A DNA stretch of 64,000 nucleotides from Sphingobacterium sp. ML3W (lineage in GTDB: Bacteria; Bacteroidota; Bacteroidia; Sphingobacteriales; Sphingobacteriaceae): contig NZ_CP009278.1 in the NCBI RefSeq assembly GCF_000747525.1, forward strand, positions 1 to 64,000. The letters run 5' to 3'. This document shows, piece after piece, positions 43,294 to 52,773 of the stretch (within the stretch, counting starts at the first letter, position 1; each line of letters opens with the position of its first letter). A program made the position numbers and the translations under genes. A model generated the notes under the pieces. It was not told the origin of the DNA. It ran no database searches and saw only the letters and a program-made list of their open reading frames with translations.

Positions 43294-44207
43294 TGGAAGA
43301 CAAACCACATATTACTTCAAAAGCAATCAAGAACCTGATTTATACCATACGTGGCAAACAAGTGATGCTGGACAATGACCTCGCTTCACTTTATCAAGTG
43401 GAAACAAAGAATCTTAATCGAGCAGTAAAGAGAAACATTGAGCGGTTTCCCGAATCGTTCTGTTTTCAATTAACAGAGGAGGAAGCTGAAAACTTGAGGT
43501 TCCAATTTGGCACCTCAAGTTTAAACCACGGCGGAAGACGCTATTTACCTACAGTTTTTACTGAATCAGGAATTGCAATGGCTTCTGCTGTGCTTCGGTC
43601 AGAAACTGCCGTTAGGGTCAGTGTTGAAATTATGGAAGCCTTTGTCGAAATGCGTAGAATGCTTATCAGTAATGCTTCACTTTTTCAGAGATTGGATAAA
43701 ATGGAACTTAAGCAATTGGAATCCGACCAAAAGTTTGAAGAAATTTTTAAGGCTTTAGAAAGTGATAAACTTCATAGTGATAAAGGAATTTTCTACAACG
43801 GACAAATATTCGACGCCTATACTTTTGTGTCCGATATTATCCGGAGTGCCAAAAGCTCTATTATCTTGCTTGATAATTATGTAGATGATACGGTACTAAC
43901 TTTATTAGGCAAACGGAATGATACTGTAACAGCAATAGTTTATACCAAGAGCATCAGCAATCAGTTACGGCTGGATTTACAAAGGTACAACAGCCAATAT
44001 ACTCCCATTGAAATCGAAATTTTTTCTGATGCCCACGACCGGTTTTTGATTATTGACAATACAGAACTCTACCACATCGGGGCATCACTCAAAGACCTAG
44101 GCAAGAAATGGTTTGCCTTTTCGAGAATGAATATCGAAGTGGGCAGGATGCTTCAGATTTTAAATAAACGAGACTGTAACGTAAACTGTGTCAACGGAAT
44201 AATTTAA
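43293..44207 (+). CDS. ORF6N-domain protein with PLD-like C-terminal half, 3' end altered by IS256
   Basis: 304 residues. The N-terminal ORF6N/KilA-N-like DNA-binding domain (about 8-100: IYTIRGKQVMLDNDLASLYQVETKNLNRAVKRNI, shown only in part here by ASLYQVETKNLNRAVKRN) is followed by a coiled linker. A ~125-residue C-terminal region (IILLDNYVDDTVLTLL, HDRFLIID, IGASLKDLGKKW) resembles one HKD/phospholipase-D half-site with Arg in place of Lys. The last 10 residues (CNVNCVNGII) are encoded by the IS256 end at 44171. Without the IS the frame would run from NKR into LRAI and stop at 45547, so only the tail is changed. Role unknown; possibly regulatory or defensive. Confidence 0.82.
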   Translation: MEDKPHITSKAIKNLIYTIRGKQVMLDNDLASLYQVETKNLNRAVKRNIERFPESFCFQLTEEEAENLRFQFGTSSLNHGGRRYLPTVFTESGIAMASAVLRSETAVRVSVEIMEAFVEMRRMLISNASLFQRLDKMELKQLESDQKFEEIFKALESDKLHSDKGIFYNGQIFDAYTFVSDIIRSAKSSIILLDNYVDDTVLTLLGKRNDTVTAIVYTKSISNQLRLDLQRYNSQYTPIEIEIFSDAHDRFLIIDNTELYHIGASLKDLGKKWFAFSRMNIEVGRMLQILNKRDCNVNCVNGII

Positions 44208-45521
44208 TAAGATTTTTTATATTTAATTATTCAAACGACATGGTCATGAAAGAAAAGACCCCATTCGACTTTGAACGCTTCAAAGATGAAGCTATGCAAG
44301 GTCTTTATAACGGGAAGAGTTTATCTCCCAACGACGGCGTTCTGGCGCCCTTAATGAAGCATTTACTAGAGTCTATGATGGATGGCGAGCTAGAGAGTCA
44401 CCTTCAGGAAGATAAGGCCTCAGGTAATTCCAATCGTCGTAATGGTAAGACCAAAAAGACTGTCCGCGGCCTTAATACAGGTACTTTTGAACTGGAGTCT
44501 GGACGGGATAGATCCGGTACATTTGAGCCTAAGGTAATTCCCAAGCGTCAGCTCATTATTACAGAACAATTAGAAGGCCATGTTCTGAGTATGTATGCCA
44601 AAGGGATGAGCACACGTGCTATAAGTGATTTTATCCGTGAGATGTATGCTATGGATATTTCTGCGACCGAAATATCCCGTATCACAGAAAGTGTTATGCC
44701 AGCCGTCAATGAGTGGCGAAGTCGTCCGCTAGAGGCCGTCTATCCCTTTGTTTTCCTAGACTGCATGCATTATAAAGTCCGTCAGAACGGCACGGTTGAA
44801 TCTAGAGCTATTTATAATATATTAGGTGTAGGAATGGATGGACGTAAAGATCTGATAGGTCTTTATAGTTCAGAGAATGAGGGTGCCAAGTTTTGGTTAT
44901 CTGTTCTTACAGACCTAAAACAGCGTGGTGTCGAAGACATTCTAATTGCCTGTATCGATGGTTTAAAAGGCTTTCCTGAAGCTATTGAAGCTATTTTCCC
45001 TAAAACTAAAGTTCAGTTATGTATCGTCCATCAGATCAGATCAAGTATGCGCTATGTTACAGAAAAGGATAAAAAAGCTGTCATTGAAGACCTAAAGCCC
45101 GTTTATAAAGCTGTTAACGAAGAAATGGGCTATGAGAACTTAATTATCTTCGAAGAGAAATGGGGTAAGAAATATCCAATTGCTGCTAAATCCTGGTTGG
45201 ATAATTGGACGAACTTATCTACCTTTTTTGAATACGATGAACAGGTACGTAAGACTATTTATACTACTAATCCTATTGAAGGAATGCACCGCCAGATTCG
45301 TAAAATAACGAAGTCTAAGGGTGCATTCAGCTCTGAGCAGGCGTTAATGAAGTTAATGTTCTTGATAATAAGGGACATCTCTAAAAAATGGACGATGCCA
45401 ATGCACAATTGGGGCTTGACTATATCCGGGCTTTATATTAAATTTGGGGATAGACTAAAGCTCGACAGAGGCTTTTAGGAGTAAGTTAATTATCCAATGA
45501 CACAGTTGAAGTTACACTCCC
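44171..45521 (+). mobile_element. IS256-family insertion sequence (1351 bp) with 9-bp target duplication
   Basis: Imperfect inverted repeats: the left reads AGACTGTAAC then GTAAACTGTGTCA, the right (inverted) GGGAGTGTAAC then TTCAACTGTGTCA. The 9-bp sequence AAATAAACG occurs immediately before (44162-44170) and after (45522-45530), the expected target duplication size for the family. The element lies in the last codons of the ORF6N gene. Confidence 0.92.
44240..45478 (+). CDS. IS256-family transposase
   Basis: 412 residues, typical of the mutator-like IS256 family. An N-terminal region (about 1-90: LLESMMDGELESHLQE, GNSNRRNGKTKKTVRG) is followed by a DDE domain: Asp in VFLDCMHYKVR (near residue 170), Asp in ACIDGLKGFPEAI (near 237) with CIVHQIRSSMRYV, and Glu in TTNPIEGMHRQIRK (near 350). 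It is complete and the element is intact at both ends, so it may still be mobile. Another start one codon later is possible (MKEKTPFDF). Confidence 0.95.
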   Translation: MVMKEKTPFDFERFKDEAMQGLYNGKSLSPNDGVLAPLMKHLLESMMDGELESHLQEDKASGNSNRRNGKTKKTVRGLNTGTFELESGRDRSGTFEPKVIPKRQLIITEQLEGHVLSMYAKGMSTRAISDFIREMYAMDISATEISRITESVMPAVNEWRSRPLEAVYPFVFLDCMHYKVRQNGTVESRAIYNILGVGMDGRKDLIGLYSSENEGAKFWLSVLTDLKQRGVEDILIACIDGLKGFPEAIEAIFPKTKVQLCIVHQIRSSMRYVTEKDKKAVIEDLKPVYKAVNEEMGYENLIIFEEKWGKKYPIAAKSWLDNWTNLSTFFEYDEQVRKTIYTTNPIEGMHRQIRKITKSKGAFSSEQALMKLMFLIIRDISKKWTMPMHNWGLTISGLYIKFGDRLKLDRGF

Positions 45522-45549
45522 AAATAAACGGTTAAGAGCTATATGATAA

Positions 45550-46374
45550 CTATTTATCATCTTGTTCATCCATTTTCTTAATAAGCCCATCCCTTAGGTA
45601 ATCAAGGAATTTTGTTCTGTTTACTTTACGGTTTTTTAATTCTAAGTAAGTATGATAAAAATCGCCTAGATCGATATTGAAAATAGTTTCAAAATGTTTT
45701 GCTATTATTCTTATGTCAATATTTCCATTATCAAAAACACCCTGATAATGCAAAGCATAAATCAATTCGGTTAATGCAGTCTTACTTCCTGTCCAGCTTA
45801 ATGAGGCACTATCAGACAAATTATTATGGTTGTTACAATTAAGCTGATCTTCGAGATAAACGTGAATCAAATCATTAGCTATTATTTTAGCTACTTTATA
45901 ATCATGTGAAGTAGAAAAACGATGATCGGCTTCAAAATAAAAGGTATCTAGACTTAGCTTTATATCATGTTTTCCCCTCATGAAGTATTTTGTATCGAGA
46001 TAGTTGTTTTTAGTTCTGTAATATTTATAAAAGTCTAGGTTGTTATCAAAAAACCTCTTTAGTTTTTGTAATTCACTATTTAGGTATTTTTTGTAAGGTT
46101 TTGCCCCATAAGGTTTTTTTGTTTCTATTTTGTAAATAGCGTTATAGTAAATGAGCTTTGAAACAATCGAAGGTTTCTGATATTTAAAAAAATCGATTTC
46201 CTCTTCAGTATTTTTAAAGCCTCGTTTTAAAACATATTTTTTCACATCAGACAAGCATTTCACGATATTACTCATAACAGCTTCTATCTGTTGTATCGGG
46301 CAATCAAATTCAATCTCTAATTCTTTGATTGCTGTTTCCAGCTTATATAGCGTTTCCTTGTAAAATTCATCCAT
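45550..46374 (-). CDS. rteC: RteC-family regulator, second copy
   Basis: 274 residues, full length. Conserved blocks match the 37855 protein (FFKYQKPSIVSKLIYYNAIYKIET, FYKYYRTK, FEADHRFSTSHDYKVAKIIAND, TALTELIYALHYQGVFDNG). It faces the opposite way to the excision module and lies just beyond the pre-insertion end of the ORF6N gene. It is much closer to the pseudogene at 6070-6622 (shared SWTGSK, NRTKFLD and C-terminal DEQD-K) than to the 37855 protein, suggesting both descend from one element type. It could cross-regulate excision. Confidence 0.88.
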   Translation of the reverse strand: MDEFYKETLYKLETAIKELEIEFDCPIQQIEAVMSNIVKCLSDVKKYVLKRGFKNTEEEIDFFKYQKPSIVSKLIYYNAIYKIETKKPYGAKPYKKYLNSELQKLKRFFDNNLDFYKYYRTKNNYLDTKYFMRGKHDIKLSLDTFYFEADHRFSTSHDYKVAKIIANDLIHVYLEDQLNCNNHNNLSDSASLSWTGSKTALTELIYALHYQGVFDNGNIDIRIIAKHFETIFNIDLGDFYHTYLELKNRKVNRTKFLDYLRDGLIKKMDEQDDK

Positions 46375-46765
46375 TCAGCTAGCATAAATATTATAATAGA
46401 TGTACATAAAAATAAGTACTTCGTGAGTCTTTCAATATTGTGTCTCAAAAACCAGTAGTGATTTTAAATGATTTACTATTGGTTCTTATTTAACCTTAAC
46501 AGATCTTCTTTATATTAAAATTCACCTAATTGAGCACATAACAAACAGAAGACATTGTCAAATCTACAACATGATTTATATGTTAATAATTGAGATTGAT
46601 GTCTTCCGTTATTTCATTGTTGAAAATATGAATTCAATATAAACCTGGGAACTTTAGAATCAGGAAAAGTAAAATGTGGTCTACTACAGGTCCAATATTT
46701 AATTAAAAGATTCAGAGCTTGTTAAGCTTTGCCAAAAGTTTATAAAAGAGATTTGGTAATATTAA
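46375..46765. other. 391-base non-coding gap
   Basis: AT-rich; contains the presumed promoter of the rteC copy at its left edge. No gene, terminator or repeat was recognised. Confidence 0.4.
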
Positions 46766-49360
46766 TCAACGCTTCGATTTTAACTGATTAATTTCGACAA
46801 TGTGTTTTTTTGCATTATCGTTTTTAGGATTTAACTCGAGTGATTTTTTATAGTTAGAAAGTGCCTTTTCATAATTTTTATCTATAAAGTAAGCCTCTCC
46901 AGCACTGTCATATAAATTTGCATTTTTGGAATCTTCTGAAATTGCAAACTCAAATATTCTTATTGCTTTTTCTATTTGCTTGCTATTAAGCAATTCGTAA
47001 CCAAAATTATTTAATGCCGTACTACCTGATATATAGCTAAAAGTGTCAGTTTTTAATTCCTTATACTTTTCAATGGCTTCATCGAAGTTATTCATAAAGC
47101 CCTTTTGTAGTAATGAAATTAAATTGATTTTTGGGGAATTGATTAAATCAGTTTCAATTCTATTGTACAAACTCGTCCAATCGTTTAATACTGCTTCGGA
47201 TTTATTATTCATAATTAATACCAAACCATAACGAGAATCTGGACAAACCAGCACACCGCTTTGAACACCATTGGAAGTACCCGTTTTTCCATAATAGAAG
47301 CCTTCTTTTTTACCGAAACCAACATCCCATAAATAGCCTTTATCATCACTATCTTTCTCTTCTTTAAATAAAAGACGCGTAGATTCTTTGATGAATGGGG
47401 CGCTACTTTCCAATTGAAATTGCATGAATTTGGTAAGGTCAGGTAAATTGCTAATCATTCCATAAGCACCGCCTAATAAAGGGTTTTTGTCTAATGGAGC
47501 TTTTTTCCTGTCTTCACCGTAACCATTGGATAGGCATTCTTTATGTTTATCATAATCTTGTAAATAAGTGCTTTTCATATTTAATTCCGTAAGGAATTCT
47601 TGTAACAAATCTTTATAAGATTGATGGTAAACTTGTTCTAAAACATAGGACAATAACTCCGGACCCACAGAATTGTAACTATAAACTGTTCCAGGTTTTT
47701 TATCTAATACCACCGTTTTAAGCTCATCTAACAAATTGGACATATCATAATCAAATGGCTTGTTTTCATAATAGCCTTTGTTCGTTCTTTTATTAACCTT
47801 TTCTAGTTTTTTTGGTGTCTTATATTTAAATCCAAGAGTATGTGTCAATAGGTTTTTAATCGTAATGGGGGTGTTTTCAAATTGTAAATTTGGATAATCA
47901 CCCTTTAAATATTTTCTGATATCATCATTCAGTGCTTTTTTTTTTTCTAAAACGGCCTTGGCAGCTAAAGAACCTACAAAGACTTTTGAAATAGAGGCGA
48001 TTTCATATAGTGTATTATCGTTGGGTTTGTTACTCGAATTCTTGTCTATTTCACCATAATATTGCTGATAGGTTTTACCATCTTTATAAATGGCTAATGC
48101 CAGTGAATTAATATTTCCTTTTTTCAAAGTACTCTCGGCATATTGATCCATTATACTGCTAAGATTTTTAAAGGAAAAATCTTCCACTTTCCCTTTTTCC
48201 TCTTCGGCTTTGAGGAGCATCTCAACAGCATTATCATTTTTAGGATCAAGTGCTAATGACTGGCTGTAATTTTTAATTGCACGCTCCCAATCTTTAATTT
48301 CAAAATAAGCCTCCCCCAAACTATCGTACAAATCTGCATTATTAGGCACCAGGCTGAGCGCATATTCAAAAACTTTAATAGCGGCTTTAGGATTTTGTTT
48401 GTTCTTTAACCATTCATAGCCAATTATATTTATATCATCGGCAAAGTCCATTTGATTAAGATCAGCTGTGGTTAGCTTTTGTTGCGCTATCTTTTCCTCT
48501 ATAAATAAAGTTGGATGCGTAGCATCGTTATATTTTAGATAATGTTTGTACCCGCTAGATTCCTTGGGGAATAGATCCGCAATCATTGTCTTATGATTGC
48601 CTTTCTTCAATTCTTTCTTTAAATCAATTTCAATAAATTGCGAATAATCATGAAAAAGATATACTCGTATTTTTAAAGAATTTAAATCATAAACTGTAGA
48701 ATATTGCGTAGCTATAAAGCTTTTATTTTGTGCAAAATGTTTCATTGCTTCACTGCAATAATCAATAGTGGCCATACTTTTTGAAGCATGAATAAATTGC
48801 TGTCCATTTTGGAAATAATCGAGTTTTACTTTGTCCAAATTTTTAGTTTGGGAGTAATAGAAATTTGAAAAAGACTTTTCTGGATCTTTGCCAATAAACA
48901 TTTTATCGCCTTCTACAATAAGATAAGTACCGGATTTATCCACAAATACGAGCATACTACTTGTTAAAGAAGACAAATTTATGGTCTGTAAGTAAGATTC
49001 AACCTCATCCACAGTGCTCATGGTCTGCATTACCTGTCTGATGGCTTTGCCTATAGAAATTTTCACTTTTCCTTCCGTATTATTTATAGCTAGATAGGGT
49101 GCATAAAAGCCATCAAACATCAATCCCTGTTCATTGATAGCCCCTTGAGCAAAATTATTTAGCGTTCCCATATACATCACACCAAATTTACTATCCTCTG
49201 CTGCTTCGTACCAGAATTGATTATTGGGTGTTAAATAATCTTCATTATTTCCAACTATAGTTTTGCCATTCTTGGTAATTTTGTACATCGTACAAGCATT
49301 TGCTTTTATTGAAATAGACAAGAAAATTATTAGGATTAAGATTGCCGTTTTATTTATCAT
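46766..49360 (-). CDS. Ntn-hydrolase / TPR / beta-lactamase-fold / TPR fusion protein
   Basis: 864 residues, exported. The signal peptide ends ANA and would expose Cys23 (CTMYKI), the N-terminal nucleophile of a choloylglycine-hydrolase or acyltransferase-like Ntn domain (about 23-260, with GNNEDY and FDGFYAPYL). TPR units follow (about 310-390: ADLYDSLGEAYFEIKDWERA). A class C beta-lactamase-fold domain (about 400-730) has SISK at 456-459, YSYNS in the place of the usual YSN, and GKTGTSNG as third motif. A second TPR block (about 780-855) ends the protein. It is likely periplasmic or outer-membrane facing; substrates might be amide-linked lipids or peptidoglycan peptides. The combined function is unknown. 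Confidence 0.85.
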   Translation of the reverse strand: MINKTAILILIIFLSISIKANACTMYKITKNGKTIVGNNEDYLTPNNQFWYEAAEDSKFGVMYMGTLNNFAQGAINEQGLMFDGFYAPYLAINNTEGKVKISIGKAIRQVMQTMSTVDEVESYLQTINLSSLTSSMLVFVDKSGTYLIVEGDKMFIGKDPEKSFSNFYYSQTKNLDKVKLDYFQNGQQFIHASKSMATIDYCSEAMKHFAQNKSFIATQYSTVYDLNSLKIRVYLFHDYSQFIEIDLKKELKKGNHKTMIADLFPKESSGYKHYLKYNDATHPTLFIEEKIAQQKLTTADLNQMDFADDINIIGYEWLKNKQNPKAAIKVFEYALSLVPNNADLYDSLGEAYFEIKDWERAIKNYSQSLALDPKNDNAVEMLLKAEEEKGKVEDFSFKNLSSIMDQYAESTLKKGNINSLALAIYKDGKTYQQYYGEIDKNSSNKPNDNTLYEIASISKVFVGSLAAKAVLEKKKALNDDIRKYLKGDYPNLQFENTPITIKNLLTHTLGFKYKTPKKLEKVNKRTNKGYYENKPFDYDMSNLLDELKTVVLDKKPGTVYSYNSVGPELLSYVLEQVYHQSYKDLLQEFLTELNMKSTYLQDYDKHKECLSNGYGEDRKKAPLDKNPLLGGAYGMISNLPDLTKFMQFQLESSAPFIKESTRLLFKEEKDSDDKGYLWDVGFGKKEGFYYGKTGTSNGVQSGVLVCPDSRYGLVLIMNNKSEAVLNDWTSLYNRIETDLINSPKINLISLLQKGFMNNFDEAIEKYKELKTDTFSYISGSTALNNFGYELLNSKQIEKAIRIFEFAISEDSKNANLYDSAGEAYFIDKNYEKALSNYKKSLELNPKNDNAKKHIVEINQLKSKR

Positions 49361-49868
49361 AAGAAGGTTTTAATAAGTGGAGTTATTATATTTTTTCTGC
49401 ATTTTAATTCTATTTAGTTCTGATAGATCATTAAAATCTCATTTCTAATGCTAAATTGAATATGAATATTTTCAAACTCTATTTTATTTTCTAAAATAGT
49501 TTATTTGCTATTTTCTACAATTTCAATTTAAACAATTTAATAGGGTACTTTTCATTTACAAATCCATTAAAGCCATGTAAACTCTTTAGTTTTTCTATAT
49601 TTTAATAGTACTCCTACCCTTAGGAAAAATAATGGCACAAATATGCGTAATATAAATTTCTTGCAGCGATACAAGTAACAACCGCTTAATCTAAATCAAT
49701 AAATACAGATATCCAGTTAACAAACCTTTTGAACGGAATTCATAAAAGCTGTTTTCAAATAAACTTTTTCAATTTCGATCTTTGTGAGGTATTCTTGCAT
49801 CAAGGCCCTACCAAATAATGTCTCAACTTAATTTTACAATTTTCCCTTGGTACAAAATATAAATGCAT
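49361..49868. other. 508-base non-coding gap
   Basis: Very AT-rich. It presumably holds the promoter for the fusion gene at its left. No gene remnant, RNA or clear hairpin was recognised. Confidence 0.4.
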
Positions 49869-50951
49869 TTACTTCTTACTCGATTTAAAGATTTCAATTT
49901 TAGTTTCACGGAGTACAATTTCCCTTTCCTCGGCTTTTAATAATACCACTACAGAAGTATTTGATTCATTTACCTTAAATATTAATTCGGCACTTTTAAC
50001 AGCTGTATTTTTATATAGACTTTGATAAGCCTTCGTAGTTTCTTGCTCATTAAAAATTACTGATCCTCCGTAACGTTGTCCAGTAAAATCTCTCCACCCT
50101 AAATTCATCGTTCGGGGAATCGCTCGCAAACCGAAGTCGATATTTTCAAACGTTTCATCAGTTAATTCCTCCTGTTCGCCATTTACAAAAATGAAATAGG
50201 AGTTTATGGCTTCACCACCATTCGGAATTGAATAACTTGGTTTCCAATTGTATTTTTTCCGATAGGTATCCCATAGCCCAAAAGGTATAGGTTTATTTTT
50301 GTTTGCTTCTCGTAGCTCAAGAGGAACAATTTTTTCATTAAGCATAATGGATTTACGATACTCTGCATTGAACAATAATTTTTCATGGCTATCTAATTTG
50401 GCTATTTCTTGTTCCGATATAACGATTTTTTTGCCTTCATGTCTACTTACTTCAACTTGCTTTCCTGATCCAAAAAGCCATATAACAACAACTCCTCCAG
50501 GAGCAAAACCAACTACTATAGTGGTATAGGTCGTTTTTTTCTTTGTAAAGCTATCCAAATAGCCTTCTTCAAATAAGGAATGTATTTTATCCACATCCAG
50601 TTTGGTATCAATATGATAAAAAGTATCTTCTGCATAAGAAAGCCATACCACATCAAGTCGATTGGGCAAAGGTTTTATTCCTGAGCTCATACTACCGCCT
50701 GTATGCCCCCAGCCCGAAGCTCCAGTGTGCGTACCCAAATAAAGACTTGTGGAACCTTTATCGGATTCTAATCCACCTTCATAAACGTCAACCGGATATC
50801 CGGGTGGACAAGAGATAGTTTCTTGCCAATCATACTCTTCAATAGCATTAGTTACATTTTGGCTCATTGCTGTATTTATTTTCTTTTCTTGGCATGAAAC
50901 AAAATTTAAACAAAAAAGGTGGATTAAAAGTATTGATATAATTTTATGCAT
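49869..50951 (-). CDS. DUF2931-like lipoprotein
   Basis: 360 residues from MHKIISILL; an 8-residue longer start at 50975 adds a charged stretch before the signal peptide and is less likely. Lipobox LNFVSC (Cys near residue 21). DUF2931-type features are the early YDWQETISCPPGYPVDVYEGG segment, GWGHTGGSMSSG, LPNRLDVVWLSYAEDTFYHID and the VVIWLFGSGKQVEV strand; the second half is an unassigned beta-rich region. DUF2931 genes often occur in clusters linked to type VI secretion or interbacterial antagonism, but no toxin is visible here. First of three minus-strand lipoprotein-type genes in series by position. Confidence 0.72.
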   Translation of the reverse strand: MHKIISILLIHLFCLNFVSCQEKKINTAMSQNVTNAIEEYDWQETISCPPGYPVDVYEGGLESDKGSTSLYLGTHTGASGWGHTGGSMSSGIKPLPNRLDVVWLSYAEDTFYHIDTKLDVDKIHSLFEEGYLDSFTKKKTTYTTIVVGFAPGGVVVIWLFGSGKQVEVSRHEGKKIVISEQEIAKLDSHEKLLFNAEYRKSIMLNEKIVPLELREANKNKPIPFGLWDTYRKKYNWKPSYSIPNGGEAINSYFIFVNGEQEELTDETFENIDFGLRAIPRTMNLGWRDFTGQRYGGSVIFNEQETTKAYQSLYKNTAVKSAELIFKVNESNTSVVVLLKAEEREIVLRETKIEIFKSSKK

Positions 50952-51053
50952 AAATATTGTTTTTTTGCCGGACAAATAATATAAAATTATGTATTGGATT
51001 TTCTGTTTGTAGACAATTTAGTAAATTGGAAAAATCATAAACGACTATTTCAG

Positions 51054-52067
51054 CTATCGTATAATCTCAAAATTATTACTTCCTTTGGGTTTATGTAACA
51101 ACATTCTAAAGCCTGCCGTCCCTTTAACTTCACGCTTTAAATAATCATCAAAAACGGAGGTTTCAAAACGCAAAACACGATCTAATTTAATATTTACACT
51201 ATCAATTGGTTCTAATGTTACAATTCGTCCATCTGCATAAAATTTAAGTTTATAGTTCCCAATCGAATGAACTTTATTTTCATTTGCAAACATCTGATTT
51301 ACTCCGTCAAATATCTTCTTAAAATCATTTTGAATATAATAGTGGGATTGTGCTATTTCTATCAAACGTGGTTCCATTAATATACTGAAGGATTCTTTAT
51401 CTCGCTTTTCATATATATATTTCACCTGCTGATAAAACTCAACTACTTCCTTTTCTATTTGCATCAGATCTTGTCCTGTATTATTGAGTACTTTGCTATT
51501 CTCCCATCCTTGCACGGAATAAGGAACATCGGCTTGAAATGTAAATGTTTTTTCGAAAATAGGTAATCCAGCATATTGAAAATTCCCACCATATGCTATG
51601 TCAGTTTCTCCTTCCCTTAGAACGATTGGTGTTTCATATTCTACCAGAACTTTCTTTTCAGCTTCAAAATTTTTATATGTTTTTAAATTTGCTATTCTTG
51701 CAATTTTAAGCTTCATACTCGCTTCCTTAGACAAAGTGTTTCCTTCTTCTGGAAGTAATCGGACCGTTACTTTTTGCTCGCCACTTTTCAAAATGTACTC
51801 GTTCAAATCTAAGGGATAAAAAGATGTAGAGGATTCTGCTCCATAATTCTTATAGATTGGGATATCATTTACAAAAACCTCGATATTACAAAAATAATAA
51901 TTAAACATAATGAAGTAACCTGGTTCCTGATCGTAATGTTTAACCTGTTTTTCTAATACCAAAATTTTCTCTTCGGTCATTCCATTTGCTTTTTGTCTAC
52001 AACTGCTATTTACCATAGCTAATAGAACAAGAACATTGAACGTCACTTTATTAATTAATTTGTACAT
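51054..52067 (-). CDS. hypothetical lipoprotein
   Basis: 337 residues with a lipobox-like VNSSC at about residue 23. The protein has an N-terminal beta domain (FNYYFCNIEVFVNDIPIYKN; GEQKVTVRLLPEEGN), then a helical region and a C-terminal beta region (YKLKFYADGRIVTLEPIDS). No family is recognised. It lies 8 bases downstream of the truncated DUF7738-like gene and 78 bases before the DUF2931-like gene, in the same direction, so the three probably form one operon. Such trios look like accessory or immunity-type cargo; this is inference. Confidence 0.65.
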   Translation of the reverse strand: MYKLINKVTFNVLVLLAMVNSSCRQKANGMTEEKILVLEKQVKHYDQEPGYFIMFNYYFCNIEVFVNDIPIYKNYGAESSTSFYPLDLNEYILKSGEQKVTVRLLPEEGNTLSKEASMKLKIARIANLKTYKNFEAEKKVLVEYETPIVLREGETDIAYGGNFQYAGLPIFEKTFTFQADVPYSVQGWENSKVLNNTGQDLMQIEKEVVEFYQQVKYIYEKRDKESFSILMEPRLIEIAQSHYYIQNDFKKIFDGVNQMFANENKVHSIGNYKLKFYADGRIVTLEPIDSVNIKLDRVLRFETSVFDDYLKREVKGTAGFRMLLHKPKGSNNFEIIR

Positions 52068-52075
52068 ATTTCAGT

Positions 52076-52773
52076 CTATTCTTTTAATTTTTTTATCATT
52101 TCCAAATCACTATTACTCAAATTTTCAACCCGTAAATATTCGAGTTTAGCATTAGTAAAAAACAATACAATCCGATACAATTTACCATTGCATTCTGTAT
52201 CGGTTGTTTGGAAGTATTCACCACTTCTCCCTTCTGTTGTCATTGTTTCATCTTCCATATTCACATTTCGATCCCAAAAAGTAAAAATGTCCAGTTTTTT
52301 TGTTTGTTCTCTGTAGGCATTAATTTTTTGTAAATTCATGTCTCCAGCAATCGGTACCCCTTGTACATCAACCACTCCTTGAAAGATATGATACGGGTAA
52401 AAATATTGTTTAGGATTCAAATCATCTTCTAGACCTTTTTTTATCCGAGCAATCAACTCTTTTGACATTGGTTTATCTAATTCATTATATTCATTCTCAA
52501 TTTCTTCGAAGGATTTCATATCCGAAATATAGGCCTTACTTAACTTTCCTGCTTGACCTTCGGGACTGTCTAGATTCGTAAAGAAGATATAAAATGTTGC
52601 CTCTTTATCTGGAGTATCATCAATCTGTACTGCTACGCCTAAATCATCAAACATACCAAAATCAGGACTGCGCCTCTTTTGTCCTAATATCCTTTCCCAA
52701 GCTTCAATACTCTCTCCGAATGGTAATTGCTTCCCCTTATAAGTAACTCGACAATCATTAATTGTTATTAAAG
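52076..52773 (-). pseudogene. DUF7738-like protein, 5' end cut at IS copy C
   Basis: The frame is open from the stop at 52076 past the internal Met at 52654 to the IS edge at 52773, beginning LITINDCRVTYKGKQLPFG and then ESIEAWERILGQKRRSPDFG. This is the opening of a DUF7738-type domain, which normally follows a lipoprotein signal peptide, now missing. About 232 residues remain. Translation could restart at 52654 but would lose the first conserved strand. The missing 5' part is not found beyond the IS, so a deletion accompanied the insertion. The family name is from memory. Confidence 0.75.
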
